NCBI RefSeq assembly: GCF_029338315.1
Contig: NZ_CP119794.1
Span: forward strand, 1,674,001-1,738,000
Length of the DNA: 64,000 nt
Origin: Haloarcula regularis
Lineage (GTDB): Archaea > Halobacteriota > Halobacteria > Halobacteriales > Haloarculaceae
Direction of reading: 5' to 3'
A model generated the notes under the pieces. That model searched no databases, was not told the origin of the DNA, and was given only the letters and a program-made list of their open reading frames with translations. Numbering within the stretch: position 1 is the first letter of the stretch; each line of letters starts with the position of its first letter. Position numbers and translations under genes: made by a program. This document shows, one piece after another, positions 37,900 to 46,836 of the stretch.

Positions 37900-37990
37900 T
37901 AAACGTGTTCCGTGCGCTCGATATACTGCTCAATCATGTCTGTCGAAACGTCGCCTGCCGGCAGAAGATTGATTACTCTCGTTAGCATAG
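37900..37990 (-). pseudogene. Possible C-terminal remnant of an IS200-type Y1 transposase (TnpA)
   Basis: The minus strand reads RVINLLPAGDVSTDMIEQYI then ERTEHV and a stop at about 37901. The 'GDVSTDMIEQYIE' pattern resembles the 'GxVSLDxVKxYIE' tail of IS200 TnpA proteins. It lies against a hairpin repeat of the IS-end kind. Only about 25 codons remain, so the identification is tentative. Confidence 0.35.
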
Positions 37991-38007
37991 AGTTACAGTA
38001 GATTACA

Positions 38008-38370
38008 ATGCCTGTTGATTTCGAGAGCTACCATCCTAGTAACCTTCCAGATGAGGGGACAAACGGGCGACAGATCCTCGAATACCTCGCACAACATCCC
38101 GAACTCGGGTTCACGCCGAGCGAACTCGCCGGCGAACTCGAGATTCCCCGAGGAAGTGTTGGGACGACCCTGAGCCGCCTCGAAGAGCGCGGGCTCGTCC
38201 GTCACAAAGGCGAGTATTGGGCGATCAATATCGAGGCGTACGACGCGCAAACAGCCAGTGAGGTCGGCCTTCGGGCAGTTGCTGACCAATTCGAGGGCGA
38301 TTACTACGATAGGAACCCCGACTGGGACGCTGCACTCCCAGATGTCGACGCTGAGATGAGTGGTGAGTGA
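38008..38370 (+). CDS. Winged-helix protein, probable antitoxin of a MazF-like pair
   Basis: A 120-residue protein with a MarR-like winged helix. GRQILEYLAQHPELGFTPSE is followed by LAGELEIPRGSVGTTLSRLE as the recognition helix and GLVRHKGEYWAI as the wing. The C-terminus YDRNPDWDAALPDVDAEMSG is acidic, as in antitoxins that wrap a toxin. Its stop overlaps the next ATG (TGATG), where a MazF/PemK-like protein begins. This HTH-plus-MazF order recurs in haloarchaea. ATG 38008 is clear and nothing is missing. Confidence 0.78.
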   Translation: MPVDFESYHPSNLPDEGTNGRQILEYLAQHPELGFTPSELAGELEIPRGSVGTTLSRLEERGLVRHKGEYWAINIEAYDAQTASEVGLRAVADQFEGDYYDRNPDWDAALPDVDAEMSGE

Positions 38371-38483
38371 TGCTTCACCGTGGAAGTATCGTCGTCGCCT
38401 CTGATCCATACGGACATACTCCTCGACGACCCTACCTCATTTGAGCGATGAGACGCACCCATTCGCGGGTGAGCAATACATAG
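38370..38483 (+). pseudogene. MazF/PemK-like toxin, N-terminal fragment, frameshifted and truncated
   Basis: From ATG 38370 the frame reads MLHRGSIVVASDPYGHTPRR then PYLI and stops. Adding one base near 38441 continues it as SDETHPFAGEQYI, the normal start of a MazF-fold toxin (R-G-x-V-V ... RP-[YC]-L-[IV]-V-S). The match ends at about 38483, where transposon-end sequence begins. The catalytic second half is gone. So the toxin of this pair is disrupted while its HTH antitoxin survives. Confidence 0.65.
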
Positions 38484-38487
38484 CCGC

Positions 38488-38866
38488 CGGTTTGACCTCC
38501 TCCCGCGCCTGAAGACGCGGGAATCCGACCATCGGATTTCCGCTTAGTGCAGCGGTCAAGGTTCCAACCCGCACTCGGAGGGAACCGGCGACACACCGGG
38601 GGAACTCTCGTTTGTCTCCCTCGTAGGGCTGTGGTCCGGTCAATGAGGCCCCATCGGAATCCGTGTCATCGCCGTGCGAACCACCACCGGTTCGCCACCC
38701 CTTGTGGTTCGGGGACGGCATCTCACCGATTCCGTAGCACTCCAAGTTACACAGGGCCACAGAAAAACTGTTTCGGTGGGAAGTCCAGCCCCGCAACCGA
38801 CGGTGGTTGTTGTGCCGGGCCTACCGCTCGACCTCCGCCTGAAGACGGAGGTATGCGCTAGCGGTC
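38488..38866 (-). mobile_element. IS1341-type remnant with two hairpin ends, no transposase
   Basis: The hairpin CCCGCGCCTGAAGACGCGGG (about 38498-38517) with 'GACCTCCT' on its outer side matches inverted right ends of TnpB elements. A second hairpin, CCTCCGCCTGAAGACGGAGG (about 38832-38851), closes the interval. The 310 bases between them show no protein. This piece separates a truncated MazF-like gene from the tail of another broken gene, so its arrival probably disrupted both. Confidence 0.55.
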
Positions 38867-38876
38867 TGTATCATTG

Positions 38877-38948
38877 ATTCGAGATATTCGGCTGTACGAA
38901 CTTGCTCGCCAGCTCGCACAGAACGATGGGCATCTCATTCCAGCCTGA
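38877..38948 (+). pseudogene. C-terminal scrap of a gene preceding the 38949 gene
   Basis: In frame up to the stop TGA 38946-38948 the sequence reads RDIRLYELARQLAQNDGHLI then PA. The next gene starts at the following base (TGA ATG). By analogy with the modules at 22.5 and 53.1 kb, this should be the end of the HTH partner, cut off by the IS remnant. Only 23 codons remain. Confidence 0.45.
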
Positions 38949-39395
38949 ATGAGTCAGCCGCCAGAAGATTCAGCGCCTCCCTCGACAGGGCCATCGGATC
39001 GACAGACGTTGCGCCTGCTGGAACGACACTTTTCGTCGGATTCACTCGTCGCCAAGACGGGGTTCGATCCGGATCCCTACGAACCCCGGTTGTGGTATGG
39101 ACGCCTCGATGCTGGACAATACCCGGAATCGATACCAGCGGCCCGGCTCGACATCCGATGGTTCACGACTGGTGAGTTCTCGATTCACTACGTCGAAGAA
39201 CACGAGAATGGAGAGTCATGGGAGTGTCGTTGGGACCGACATCCAAACACGCACAATGCCCGGTTGCACTTCCACGAGCCGCCATCTGCGACCGAAGTCA
39301 TCGGTCTCGAACTATCCTCGAGCCATCCACTCGACGTATACTCGACGGTGCTCGTAGCGATTGAACAACGCGTAGAGACGCTGTGGTCAAGATAA
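38949..39395 (+). CDS. Uncharacterised partner protein of HTH module (copy 3, orphaned)
   Basis: A 148-residue protein. Its core ARLDIRWFTTGEFSIHYVEE, WECRWDRHPNTHNARLHFHE and LDVYSTVLVAIEQRVETLW follows the same order as the proteins at 22076 and 53650 (LxIxW..., D-x-H-P-x4-x-H-F). The similarity is clearer in pattern than in identity. A disordered N-terminus (about 25 residues) precedes it. Its HTH partner is reduced to a scrap just upstream, so this copy is separated from its regulator. Function unknown. Confidence 0.65.
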   Translation: MSQPPEDSAPPSTGPSDRQTLRLLERHFSSDSLVAKTGFDPDPYEPRLWYGRLDAGQYPESIPAARLDIRWFTTGEFSIHYVEEHENGESWECRWDRHPNTHNARLHFHEPPSATEVIGLELSSSHPLDVYSTVLVAIEQRVETLWSR

Positions 39396-39491
39396 TAGAG
39401 GGCACTCCTGCTCGCACCGCAGAAGTGAGCAACCCACTGGCGGTACGTGACGATAGTTTCAAATTGTTACCTATTGGTATGCTATTGTGTA

Positions 39492-42489
39492 ATGGACCCT
39501 GCCGTCACGTCGCTATGTCTCAACCTCACCGCGACGGGGATCGCCGCCGGCACCAGTGTTGCGGCCGGTAGCGTCCAAGACATCGTCCGGCGCAAAGTAC
39601 CACGACGATCTCAAACACCTCGCGACCGTGTTCGCCGAGTCCCTTGAAGACGCTATCGAAGCCGAGGATATACGGCGGGATACCAACGAGCTTGCGGGGG
39701 CGACTGACGACTGGAGAACCGTCCTAACCGAGGTCGCCGAGTTGACGGCTGGTGACGCCACTGATGGGCGATCGCGTGAGCGCGATCAAGTCGGTCACCT
39801 CTTTCGCAACGAGGAGGACGCTGCCGTCCAAATCGCAGAGGCCATCGCCACCGTCCAGGGGGTCGACCTCTCGAAGACACCAAAACTGCGAGAGCAACTC
39901 ATCTCAGCAGTTGGTGATGCGTACGCGGAGGCGGTCGCTGATTTCGAGCGGCGCATTGCAGGCACCGACCTCGGCGACGTGTTCCAGCAGGAGTTGCAAC
40001 TCGACATTCGAGAGGCAGTAGGCGATCTTCAGGTGCGGCTTGCACAACTCGGCGAAGAGATCGAACTCCTGCTCACCCAGGACGCGAGAAACGAGGGATT
40101 CCGACAGCTCTCACCGACGTTCTTCGCGCGTGGTGAGCCCACACCCGAGACCTCTTGGCGGACGACGTTCACGTTAGCCGACGTCCACGCCGGGATTCCA
40201 GCCCGCAGGGAGGGTCATGACGCCCAGTACGCCGACGAGGAATTGCTGGCATCGCTTCGTGAGGGCCGAAATCGTCTCGTCGTCGGCCGTGCAGGCGCTG
40301 GCAAGAGCACCCTCTGTAAGCAAGTCGCAGTCACGTGGTACCAGAATACGGATACGGGGCCAGTCCTGTATCGGGAGAGCGATAACGCAGGTGAGTCCTT
40401 CGCGAGTCGGGACGCGCTACGAGAAACCATCGACCGGGCGAGCGGCCACGTGCTGGTGGTCGTCGAAGACGCGATTCGGACCAACGCGAATGCCATCCTT
40501 CGTCTCATCGAGGAGTACGAGACCGACTCAGACGTGACGTTCCTGCTTGACGCACGTGAAACAGAACTGGAGAGAGAACCTGACGCCCAGACGCTTGACC
40601 GGAGTAGCGACCTGCGCTATCGCGAAATCGCGAGTGCCATCCCGCGGTACGATGTACCGGTCGTTTCCGAGGAGGACGTCGCCCGGACCGTTGAGGCCTT
40701 CGAGGCGGCGACCGACACGACCGTCGAGCGCTCTGCCAGTCAATTACACGACGAAATTCAGTCCGAAACTGCCGAGGGATTCGGGGCGTTCTTGCTCCTT
40801 TCGTTTCACCTGCCGTTCGGTGACTCGTCAGTCAAGCGGGATGGCACTAAAACCGGCCTTGAGGCCCACGTTCGCTCACGCTACCAGACACTGATGCAGC
40901 CAAGAAGTGATGGCGCTCTGCGTGACCTCTCACGGTTCGACCAGGACCTGCTAGCTGACGTCGGTATGATGGTGAACCTGCTGAATGCCAGCGGCATCGG
41001 CATCTATCCGGAGTTAGTGCACGCGCTCGGCTACGAGTACGGGCATGACATCGAAACCCACGACGAGATTCACGAGATTCGCGAGGCGCTGGAGGGTTGG
41101 TTCCTGTTCCAGACGCGAGACAAGGAAGAGCAGGTGCGAACCACACACGAACTCTGGTCGACGCTGTACCTGCGGACGGCTGCACAGGACCACGACCAGC
41201 AACAAGCGAGTAGTCGGCGACGAGACCGGTCCGAGCCTCACGCTTCCCGGTGCATACAGGCGCTCTTCGCACTGTTTGACGACTCGAGCCATCGTGAGGA
41301 TATCGAACGCGAGTTCCCCGGCTCGTCAGTGGTGAGAGCCATCGAGAGCGACACTGACGCGAAAGCTGACGAATACGTGCGGTCGTTCTTTGAGTTGATC
41401 GACCGGTGGCCAGTGCTGGCACCGCTGGTGGGGACGACCGTTACGGCCCGATACGATCTGCCAGCGGCCTGTTCTGATGCAACTCGCCAATGGGTCAGAG
41501 CCACTCGCGGGCATGCCCATCTCAATCGCGGTGCATACCAGAAGGCACAAGCAGAATTCGAGGAGCGCTTGGGGGAGGCGAGAGATAATGAGAACCGTCA
41601 GGGTGAAGCCCAGAGTCTCAACGATGTCGGGAAGGTTGCCCGGAAGTTAGGTGAGTACGAAGCGGCCAGAGAGTCCCACCAGCAGAGTCTCGAGATATAT
41701 CGCACCATCGGTGACCAACAGGGTGAGGCAAAGAGCCTCGGCAACATTGGGGCAGTCGTCTGGAATTTGGGTGAGTACGAGCAAGCCCGAAAGTACCTCC
41801 GGGAGAGTATCGAAATATATCGCACCATCGGTGACCAACAGGGAGAGGCGAAAAGCACCGGCAACCTCGGGCTGGTCGCCCAGAGCCTGGGCGAGTACGA
41901 AGAAGGTCAAAAGTACCACCAGCAGAGTCTCGAAATCTTCCGGGACATGGGCGACCTCCTGGGCGAGGCTCTGAGCCTGAGCAATCTCGGGATGGCTGCG
42001 TGGAATCTGGGTGAGTACGAAGCGGCCAGAGAGTACCACCAGCAGAGTCTCGAAATCGCACGCGATATCGGCGACCGTCAGCTTGAAGCCGACAATCTGG
42101 ACTACCTCGGGCTGGTTGCCGCGGAACTGGGCGAGTACGAGAACGCCCGAGAATACCACCAGCAGGGTCTCGAAATCGCTCGCGATATCGGCGATCGCCA
42201 AGGCGAGGCTGAGAGTCTTATCAACTTCGGGAAAGTCTCTCAGGAGCTGGGCGAGTATGACAGCGCCCGGGAGTACCACCAGCAGGGTCTCGAAATCGCG
42301 CGAGATATCGGCGACCGCCAGTGCGAAGCCCAGAGTCTTGATAACCTTGGGCTGGTCGCCGCGGAACTGGGTAAGTACGACAAAGCCCGGGAGTACCACC
42401 AGCAGAGTCTCGAAATCTTCCGTGAAATCGGGCATCGATATGCTGAGCGGGCCGAATCGAACTTAGAACAGCTACCCGAGGTTGAGTAG
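39492..42489 (+). pseudogene. STAND-type NTPase with C-terminal 40-residue TPR array, one frameshift near the start
   Basis: About 1,000 residues. ATG 39492 begins MDPAVTSLCLNLTATGIAAG, a small glycine/alanine-rich segment. The frame changes near 39592, where adding CG gives 'VQDIVRRAKYHDDLKHL'. A helical region (residues about 30-190) precedes the NTPase: P-loop RLVVGRAGAGKSTLCKQVAV, Walker B-like VLVVVEDAIRTNANAILRLI and FLLDARETELE. A winged-helix-like and helical stretch follows, then eight TPRs. STAND proteins are sensor switches: TPRs bind a trigger and the NTPase oligomerises to activate an effector. Many such proteins are antiphage systems. Here the N-terminal part is not a known effector, so a defence role is inference. 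Confidence 0.78.
41530..42480 (+). repeat. Eight tandem 120-bp repeats encoding TPRs
   Basis: Each unit encodes 40 residues of the form GEYexAREyHQQsLEIaRdIGDrQgEAxSLxNLGlVAxeL. The DNA is also repetitive (for example 'gagtaccaccagcagagtctcgaaatc' recurs), so recent unit duplication is likely. Such arrays expand and contract by recombination and can be collapsed in assemblies. Confidence 0.85.
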
Positions 42490-42547
42490 CTACCCCCCAT
42501 TGCTGGTTCTTATAGGTACATCGAAAGAGGGCTATTCAGGCGGTTGC

Positions 42548-43024
42548 TTACTCGAAGTCTTTCCGCCCGTCACGGAAACAGGGCCAACACGGCACCGAGT
42601 CCGGCAATCCATCGCACTCACACTCGTCGTCTGGTTCGTCCACCGTAGCGTCCAGCTTGCGCTCTGCTTGGTCACTGTTCGATATCCCATCCTGCGTCGA
42701 TGGCCGAATAGACTTGCCGCCATCTGCTCTGAGTTGGACGTCAGTGACGAGGTCGACGATTGGCCGGCGAATCGCCACGCCAACGCGGTGTTTACAGGCC
42801 CCCTGGAAATGTTCGTCGGCAGGACACGTACACGAAACTGGCACTCCGTCCTCGATACGTACGAGATATTCGTGGTTTTCTGGGTCGGCATGACTGCCGT
42901 TACGAACGCGAATCCGGTCTCCGAGCAGGTCGAACTCGAAGGCTTCGTACTGGGCACGCTTTGCGACTCGGCTGGTGAACTCCAACTTCGACAGTGGGTT
43001 CGGCGTTGGACGTGATTTCGACAT
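42548..43024 (-). CDS. SWIM zinc-finger protein
   Basis: A 158-residue protein starting MSKSRPTPNPLSKLEF. The SWIM motif C-x-C-xn-C-x-H is seen as SCTCPADEHFQGACKHRVG. Residues before it (VRNGSHADPENHEYLVRIED) form the usual beta-hairpin. The C-terminus is acidic with a second Cys-rich stretch ECDGLPDSVPCWPCFRDG. SWIM domains bind DNA or proteins, and haloarchaeal proteins of this kind are common near mobile elements. ATG 43024 is preferred over an upstream in-frame start. It is convergent with the STAND gene. Confidence 0.82.
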   Translation of the reverse strand: MSKSRPTPNPLSKLEFTSRVAKRAQYEAFEFDLLGDRIRVRNGSHADPENHEYLVRIEDGVPVSCTCPADEHFQGACKHRVGVAIRRPIVDLVTDVQLRADGGKSIRPSTQDGISNSDQAERKLDATVDEPDDECECDGLPDSVPCWPCFRDGRKDFE

Positions 43025-43047
43025 TGTGTGATTTGGGACACGAGATT

Positions 43048-43072
43048 GTGCCCCGCGCCCCTCGCGGGGCAC
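43048..43072. promoter_or_regulatory. Perfect 10-bp inverted repeat upstream of the SWIM gene
   Basis: GTGCCCCGCG and CGCGGGGCAC flank five bases. It lies 24 bases before the SWIM start codon on the minus strand and about 160 bases before the antitoxin gene on the plus strand. It could be an operator, a terminator stem or another IS1341-type hairpin relic. Confidence 0.45.
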
Positions 43073-43212
43073 TAAAGAAGTATCGACGAAAGCGGTTCAA
43101 TCAGTCCTCGAGATATGTGACAGTTGCTTTGAGGAGAGATGAGAGTGTGGACGCGACAGAACGACGAGCAATCGAGAGAGTCCGAGGACAGCAGCAGGCT
43201 TATGCGGAGGTA

Positions 43213-43245
43213 TTCCTAATAGGAAATATATGCCTAATAGGAAAT
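43213..43245 (+). promoter_or_regulatory. Repeated operator overlapping the MNT antitoxin start codon
   Basis: TTCCTAATAGGAA (43213-43225) is a palindrome (6 + 1 + 6). CCTAATAGGAAAT recurs 18 bases on (43233-43245), inside the first codons of the gene starting at 43230. Two half-helical-turn-spaced sites across a start codon are what one expects for autoregulation by the HTH of the encoded antitoxin. Confidence 0.6.
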
Positions 43246-43898
43246 CGTCAGCGACAATCGCGTTAGATTATCCGTTTCCGACAGAGCGAGTATTTCGATA
43301 TCAGGCAATGCAAGACGTACTTGGCCTATTGATTGAGGAACCATACGAGGAATTTACGGTGACACAACTTTCTGAAATGATCGACGCCAATCAAGCGACG
43401 ATTTCGAAAGCGGTGAAACTTCTCAAGGAACTCGGGCCAATTCAGACGTACCGTGAGGGCCGAAAACAGTATGTCAGTATCAACCGTGATCGGTTGACAA
43501 AACCAGATCCGATACTTTCGATCCCGCAATCTGAATTCCACAAACCGATTCGAGCGTTCGTTACACGTGTTGAATCGGAGCTCGGTAATTTGGTAGGGAT
43601 CATTCTTTTCGGAAGTGTCGCCCGTGGTGAAGCCGACCGTGCAAGTGATATCGATATTCTCGTTATCGTTGACGAAGAAAAAACACAAGCACGGCGTCTC
43701 GTTCAATCGGTAGTAAGCGATCTCGAAGAGACAAAATTTGATGGGAACCGTTACTCGTTCGAGGCGCTTGTTGAATCTACCGACAGTGCAGCTCGAATCG
43801 GGAGCCGACTCCAACAACAGTTCAGCGACGGCATCACACTCGTTGGCTCAGACGAACTTTCCGCGATTCGTATGGAGGTCTTCGCAAATGAAGAATAG
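43230..43898 (+). CDS. HTH-nucleotidyltransferase (MNT) antitoxin, pair 1
   Basis: A 222-residue protein. The N-terminal winged helix is FRYQAMQDVLGLLIEEPYEE, FTVTQLSEMIDANQATISKA and VKLLKELGPIQTYREGRKQY. The minimal nucleotidyltransferase domain has the motif IILFGSVARGEADRASDIDI (GS-x9-12-D-x-D) and a further acidic strand. MNT proteins are antitoxins of HEPN toxins, in studied cases by AMPylating a toxin tyrosine. The HTH fusion suggests it also represses its own promoter, consistent with the palindromes over its start. The next gene's ATG lies within the last codons. Confidence 0.85.
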   Translation: MPNRKSSATIALDYPFPTERVFRYQAMQDVLGLLIEEPYEEFTVTQLSEMIDANQATISKAVKLLKELGPIQTYREGRKQYVSINRDRLTKPDPILSIPQSEFHKPIRAFVTRVESELGNLVGIILFGSVARGEADRASDIDILVIVDEEKTQARRLVQSVVSDLEETKFDGNRYSFEALVESTDSAARIGSRLQQQFSDGITLVGSDELSAIRMEVFANEE

Positions 43899-44370
43899 TC
43901 GTGTCGTCAATGCGCTTGATGCAGCAGACCGAAGCTTCGAGCAGTCACCGGTACAGATCGAAGAGGGACTTGACGTTGAGGATGCTGAATTGGTTCAGCT
44001 ACGGCGAGCATGTCGGCTGCTTGCAGCAGCATCTCGCCTTCTCAAAGAAGGCTACTACACGGTCGTCATCGAATCGTCGTTCGTAGCGATTGAGCGGACA
44101 ATTCAATTTCGGCGGATCCATGATGGGGCGATGTCTGCTTCCGAAGTGATCAGTAGCCACCGACGACTTTACCAGCGAGGTTCCGAAGTCGGACTCTATA
44201 ATGAGGAATTCGGTGAACGCCTCGCCGAGTTGTGGAATCAGAACCGTACCAAGACCTACTACCGTCTTGGTATCGCGACGAAAGCACAGGCCATGGCAAT
44301 GCAACTTGCAAGAGAACTTCATCAACACCTCGTGGATATGAGTCAGGTCTCACACGAGTGTCTTTGTTAG
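43888..44370 (+). CDS. HEPN-domain toxin, pair 1
   Basis: A 160-residue all-helical protein. Its core has LVQLRRACRLLAAASRLLKE, GYYTVVIESSFVAIERTIQF and LAELWNQNRTKTYYRLGIAT, the HEPN order. NRTKTYY occupies the place of the R-x4-6-H/Y RNase-like motif with tyrosines that MNT proteins can modify. HEPN toxins cleave RNA. It overlaps the MNT gene by 11 bases, so the two are translationally coupled. The protein at 50155-50664 is a paralogue with NRAQTYY at the same place. Confidence 0.8.
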   Translation: MKNSRVVNALDAADRSFEQSPVQIEEGLDVEDAELVQLRRACRLLAAASRLLKEGYYTVVIESSFVAIERTIQFRRIHDGAMSASEVISSHRRLYQRGSEVGLYNEEFGERLAELWNQNRTKTYYRLGIATKAQAMAMQLARELHQHLVDMSQVSHECLC

Positions 44371-44556
44371 CGATCGTATTGCCGTGATCGAAGGGTGTAC
44401 CCCCATTCTTCGATATCAATAGCGGTCGCAGTGATCGTCTTTTCATTGTAGGAACCAATACCTTCGATATTGGGGAGATAAAAGCACGTTGCCAGCGGTT
44501 GACGACCACACCAACGGAAATCTACGAGTAAGAGTCGGTCTGTTTCTGAAATGGAG
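44367..44556 (-). pseudogene. Startless ORF remnant, unknown family
   Basis: An open frame on the minus strand reads DRLLLVDFRWCGRQPLATCF, then NIEGIGSYNEKTITATAIDI and EEWGYTLRSRQYDR to a stop that overlaps the HEPN stop. It looks like authentic protein but has no start codon before an upstream stop. It may be a decayed or frameshifted gene. I do not recognise it. The remaining bases to 44730 show nothing else. Confidence 0.35.
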
Positions 44557-44730
44557 GCTCAACGTTACCCAATATCCGCTTACCCCAGTGAGTTGTATCT
44601 CCTACCACCATATGACCTCTTGAAATTCATATACGGTACGTAAATTCATATTTGGCTCAGTTCTACCCCCTATCTATTCATTCGTCACCAGTAGATTGAT
44701 TTATTTGGGGGTTCTACTGGTTGAGTATGT

Positions 44731-45905
44731 ATGCAACAGTCAGAACTCGATTCTAACGCTCCTGGCGAACTCATCTCATACGGCCGGAAGTCGTACTACA
44801 AGCCTGATCCGCTGCCGCCATCCCGAGACCTTGATCTCGGGAACGACTTCTACGAGATGCTCTCAGACGCAACGTTCTGGCTCGGGAAGCTCAGTGGAGT
44901 GAGTCTCGAACTCGATTTCCCGCCGGTACTCTACACATCACTCCTCCGTAAGGAAGCCATGGAATCCGCTGAAATCGAAGGCGCTGACGTCGACTACGAC
45001 GCTCTCTACAGTCTCGAAACACGCTCGTTTGACGCCGGCGAAGACGGGACCAGCGTCGAATCCACGACGGGCCAAAGGAAGGACACCCAGGAAGTCCTCA
45101 ACTACGAAGACGCTATCGAGGATGGTATCGAGGCACTCAACCAGGGCGAAGACCTGACTGTCGAACGACTGCACGAATTCCACGAGACGCTTCTTACTGG
45201 CGTTCCAGACGACCGCGTCGATACCGATACTCTCGGCGCGTACAAGACGAAACCGAACCATATCGGTGACTTCCTCCCACCCGTTCCAAACCAGGTCGAC
45301 GGCTTGATGGATGCGCTGTTCACTTATTACAGAACAGGCGGGAGCTACCACCCGCTCGTAGACATCGCGCTCTTTCATTACCAATTTGAGACTATCCACC
45401 CGTACGGAGACGGGAACGGTCGTCTCGGCCGGCTCCTCATCACGCTCCAGTTGTACGACGCTGGCTATCTCGAACGTCCGAATCTCTACCTCAGTGAATA
45501 TTTAATCGAAACAAGCCGACGTACGTCGACCGGTTGGAGGCCGTTCGATACGATGGCGAGTGGGAAGCGTGGCTATCGTTCGTTATCGAGGGCATCGCTC
45601 GGCAGGCCCACGAGTCCGTCGACCGAACACTCTCGCTAGCCGCCCTCAAGCGTCAGTACGACGTCGATTACGGGGGAAAGTCGTACACGAAGAACCAACT
45701 CGCATTGAAGCTCTTCGAACAGCCCTACATTACGAGCAAGACTGTTCAACGGCTCTTCGATGTCAAGCAACCGACGGCGTCGCGAGTAATCAACGATCTC
45801 GTCGACGAGGGAGTCCTCGAAGAGGTGACCGGGAAAGGGCGCAATAGGGAATATCGTGCCAGCGAAATTTTTGATATTCTCGAGCAGCCACCGCAGACCT
45901 ACTGA
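44731..45905 (+). pseudogene. Fic-domain AMP transferase with C-terminal winged helix, one frameshift
   Basis: About 390 residues in two frames. The N-terminal part has SLLRKEAMESAEIEGADVDY, whose SAEIEG matches the inhibitory (S/T)xxxE(G/N) helix. DTDTLGAYKTKPNHIGDF follows, then the Fic core ETIHPYGDGNGRLGRLLITL (HPFx[D/E]GNGRxxR with Tyr for Phe). At AAA 45509-45511 one extra A converts the frame to 'LIENKPTYVDRLEAVRYDGEW'. The second frame ends with a winged helix (VQRLFDVKQPTASRVINDLV). Fic proteins of this Fic/DUF4172-like layout attach AMP to target proteins. The N-terminal helix keeps them inactive, so it acts as its own antitoxin. No partner gene is seen. Confidence 0.82.
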
Positions 45906-45969
45906 CCACGGTGGGGACGTGCCGGCTGGTGTAGTCTGTCGCTCAAGCTCACCCCTGTGCTACACTACT

Positions 45970-46246
45970 CGTGTCAGTTACCCACGACTTCAGTCGTGGG
46001 CTTGTCAGTGGACTCCCCTTCTACCGTCGAATTGACGGAGGCATGGTGATCGCCGTTCAGGGTCAGCGTCCCTGACTTGAGCGCACACTGACAGGGTGCG
46101 CCTCCACCCGAAGACTTCTGCCCCGAGCGGAGACGTTTGATGAGTTTGCGAGCGATGTTCTTGCTCGCGTTGTAGTCCGCGTTCAGTTCGTACTCACACT
46201 TCTGACACACGAACTGGTGTTTCGACCGCCTGTTGTTCTCGTGCGT
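45970..46246 (-). pseudogene. tnpB: TnpB C-terminal fragment with right end (copy D)
   Basis: This stretch is nearly identical to 51398-51674, the C-terminus and right end of copy C. It includes CQKCEYELNADYNASKNIA (zinc ribbon and RuvC-III Asp) and the overlapping hairpin CCCACGACTTCAGTCGTGGG (about 45980-45999). Identity stops abruptly at about 46246 after 'ctcgtgcgtga'. The matching left end lies not here but at 48235, with four toxin-antitoxin genes between. Confidence 0.8.
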
Positions 46247-46569
46247 GAGTAGTGGCAGTTGTACAGGCGATCCGGCCGTTCGTATGCGATGAGTGCTCTG
46301 TGTCCCATTGGTCATGCGGGAAATGTGCCTCGCACCCGTCAGGGGCAAGAAAATATGGCTCTGTTGAAACCATCACTCACTGGCCATACCGTCGTGCGAG
46401 ATATAGAGGTTGTACGGAGCAACTCATCGCTCAGTGTTCCGTGTCGGTAAACCTGAACGTGCTGAGAAGAGACGTGCGCGGTTCCGCAGTTCGATCTGTA
46501 CCGGTCAGGGCTCGGACAGACTGTCTTCCGCCCGAAGGACTTATGAATATGAATATGACATGAATATGT
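46247..46569. other. Non-coding junction upstream of MazEF
   Basis: No gene is visible. A stretch at about 46327-46360 (GCACCCGTCAGGGGCAAGAA...) resembles 34661-34690 upstream of the TFB gene, so a small shared segment exists. AT-rich tatgaatatgaatatgacat at 46540-46565 just before ATG 46570 is probably promoter or operator sequence for mazE. Confidence 0.4.
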
Positions 46570-46836
46570 ATGGGTAAAGGCGAACGCCGGAAGATCGGGG
46601 AGCGAGGCCAAGTGACGATCCCCAAAGAGCTGCGAGAACGGTTCGGAATCAAGGGAGGAGACGACGTCGTGATTCACGAAGAGGCGGGCAAGATCATTAT
46701 CGAACGATCGACCACCCGTGAGGAGTTGGCTGAGGGGTACCGCCAACGTGCCCAGCGAACCAGCGAGCTCGCTGACGAACTGGAGGACGTCTCGACGGAG
46801 GCTAATGAACACCTCGGCGATGCACCAGAGTGGTGA
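46570..46836 (+). CDS. mazE: AbrB/MazE-type antitoxin
   Basis: An 88-residue protein with the swapped-hairpin AbrB domain: RKIGERGQVTIPKELRERFG then IKGGDDVVIHEEAGKIIIER. An acidic helical tail (DELEDVSTEANEHL) would bind the toxin. Its stop overlaps the MazF ATG (TGATG). The region before the start contains the direct repeat 'atgaatatgaatatgac', a likely binding site for autorepression. Confidence 0.86.
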   Translation: MGKGERRKIGERGQVTIPKELRERFGIKGGDDVVIHEEAGKIIIERSTTREELAEGYRQRAQRTSELADELEDVSTEANEHLGDAPEW

